Part shown: piece after piece, positions 63,658 to 64,000 of the stretch
Layout of the letters: the number at the start of each line of letters is the position of its first letter
How positions within the stretch are numbered: position 1 is the first letter of the stretch
Made by a program: the position numbers and the translations under genes
NCBI RefSeq assembly: GCF_014076495.1
Contig: NZ_CP043575.1
Coordinates: forward strand, 744,001-808,000
DNA length: 64,000 bases
Direction: 5' to 3'
Source: Comamonas koreensis
Lineage (GTDB): Bacteria; Pseudomonadota; Gammaproteobacteria; Burkholderiales; Burkholderiaceae_C
Notes under the pieces: generated by a model
What the model was told of the DNA's origin: nothing
The model's input: only the letters and a program-made list of their open reading frames with translations
Databases searched by the model: none

Positions 63658-64000
63658 GCTCTCACCTCATTTAGTATTTAAATTTATGATGAGGTTTTTT
63701 ATCATAGTTATAAGAGATGAGAAAATTACTATACAAAACGCATAGAGCCATCAATAGTCCATAAAAACAAGTACTTATGCATATTTCTAAATTCAATTTT
63801 CTAAAAGAATGTGATTATTCACTTTGTTAAAGATTGTCAAAATCTTGCTATCAAATATTCTTGATATAGGTCATGAAAATGGGATTGCAACGCATTGCAA
63901 TGCCTGCGCATTTGATGCGCAAGGCGAGAGGAGAAGTCGTCGTTTTTGACCTGGAGAGGGGGCGCAATGCTGGCTGCAGCACATTCCGCCCATTGATGGG
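63658..64000. other. AT-rich upstream region of the last surface-protein gene
   Basis: No gene is seen in the 343 bases to the window end. It is AT-rich up to about 63880 and contains promoter-like T and A runs, then the repeat TTGCAACGCATTGCA (63885-63899) and the adjacent hairpin TGCGCAT-TTG-ATGCGCA (63905-63921). GC content rises after 63920, where another gene may begin beyond the window. Confidence 0.45.
63885..63899. promoter_or_regulatory. TTGCAA-N3-ATTGCA motif, copy 2
   Basis: TTGCAACGCATTGCA matches the motif at 59889-59903 in 12 of 15 positions. Here it extends to ATTGCAA-CGCA-TTGCAAT, a perfect inverted repeat of 7-bp arms (63884-63901). It lies about 228 bases upstream of the start at 63657. 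Confidence 0.35.

Overview
The window looks like a chromosomal segment of a betaproteobacterium of the family Comamonadaceae, most like Comamonas or Delftia. This rests on the high-GC codon use and on several lineage-typical items: a small Trp-rich protein gene, the lldP-lldR-lldD-dld lactate operon, a pilE/fimT-pilVWXY1 minor pilin operon, and surface proteins with IPTL-CTERM-like C-termini. The assignment is an inference from gene content; no rRNA or other marker gene is present, and I see no tRNA.

Layout. (1) 1-7124: the end of a polysaccharide or O-antigen cluster, all on the plus strand. It holds a partial glycosyltransferase, a large membrane GT-C-like protein, a DegT-type sugar aminotransferase, a GtrB-like GT2, a fused N-acyltransferase/3,4-ketoisomerase (FdtD type), a GtrA flippase-like protein and a GT4. 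Together they suggest synthesis of a dTDP-3-acetamido-3,6-dideoxyhexose and its lipid-linked transfer. (2) 7220-12607: a zinc-starvation regulon. A COG0523 GTPase diverges from a small gene plus zur; a 0.3 kb MITE-like element follows; then comes a 42-codon membrane ORF with znuC-znuB-znuA. Two near-perfect Zur boxes (8534-8547 and 9772-9787) link the two halves. (3) 13284-22601: a tightly coupled type IV minor pilin operon ending in a very large PilY1 with a Cys-rich insert and a strong terminator. (4) 22760-25494: a NarL-type two-component system. (5) 25862-37784: a 3.5-kresidue Rhs/YD polymorphic toxin with an apparent internal protein-fusion point, an AT-rich C-terminal toxin cassette and two AT-rich downstream ORFs that are immunity candidates.

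(6) 38445-43948: the lldP-lldR-lldD-dld operon for uptake and respiration of L- and D-lactate, preceded by two LldR operators 125 bp apart. (7) 44050-47781: a LysR regulator, a small phage-style ORF, a CitMHS citrate transporter and the small Trp-rich protein. (8) 48846-54143: a 1765-residue surface protein with a tandem repeat array. (9) 54317-59525: a minus-strand metabolic operon (MBL-fold hydrolase, FAD monooxygenase, DUF2783 protein, MHS-family transporter) followed by a LuxR-type regulator. (10) 60126-63657: two convergent surface proteins with IPTL-CTERM-like tails and a terminator for each.

The most unusual content is the IPTM-anchor/Rhs fusion with its exchanged toxin-immunity end, the interleaving of sugar-nucleotide and Gtr-type genes, the MITE between zur and znuCBA, the orphan perfect FNR/Anr box at 12799-12812, and a shared TTGCAA-N3-ATTGCA motif upstream of the two terminal surface-protein genes.
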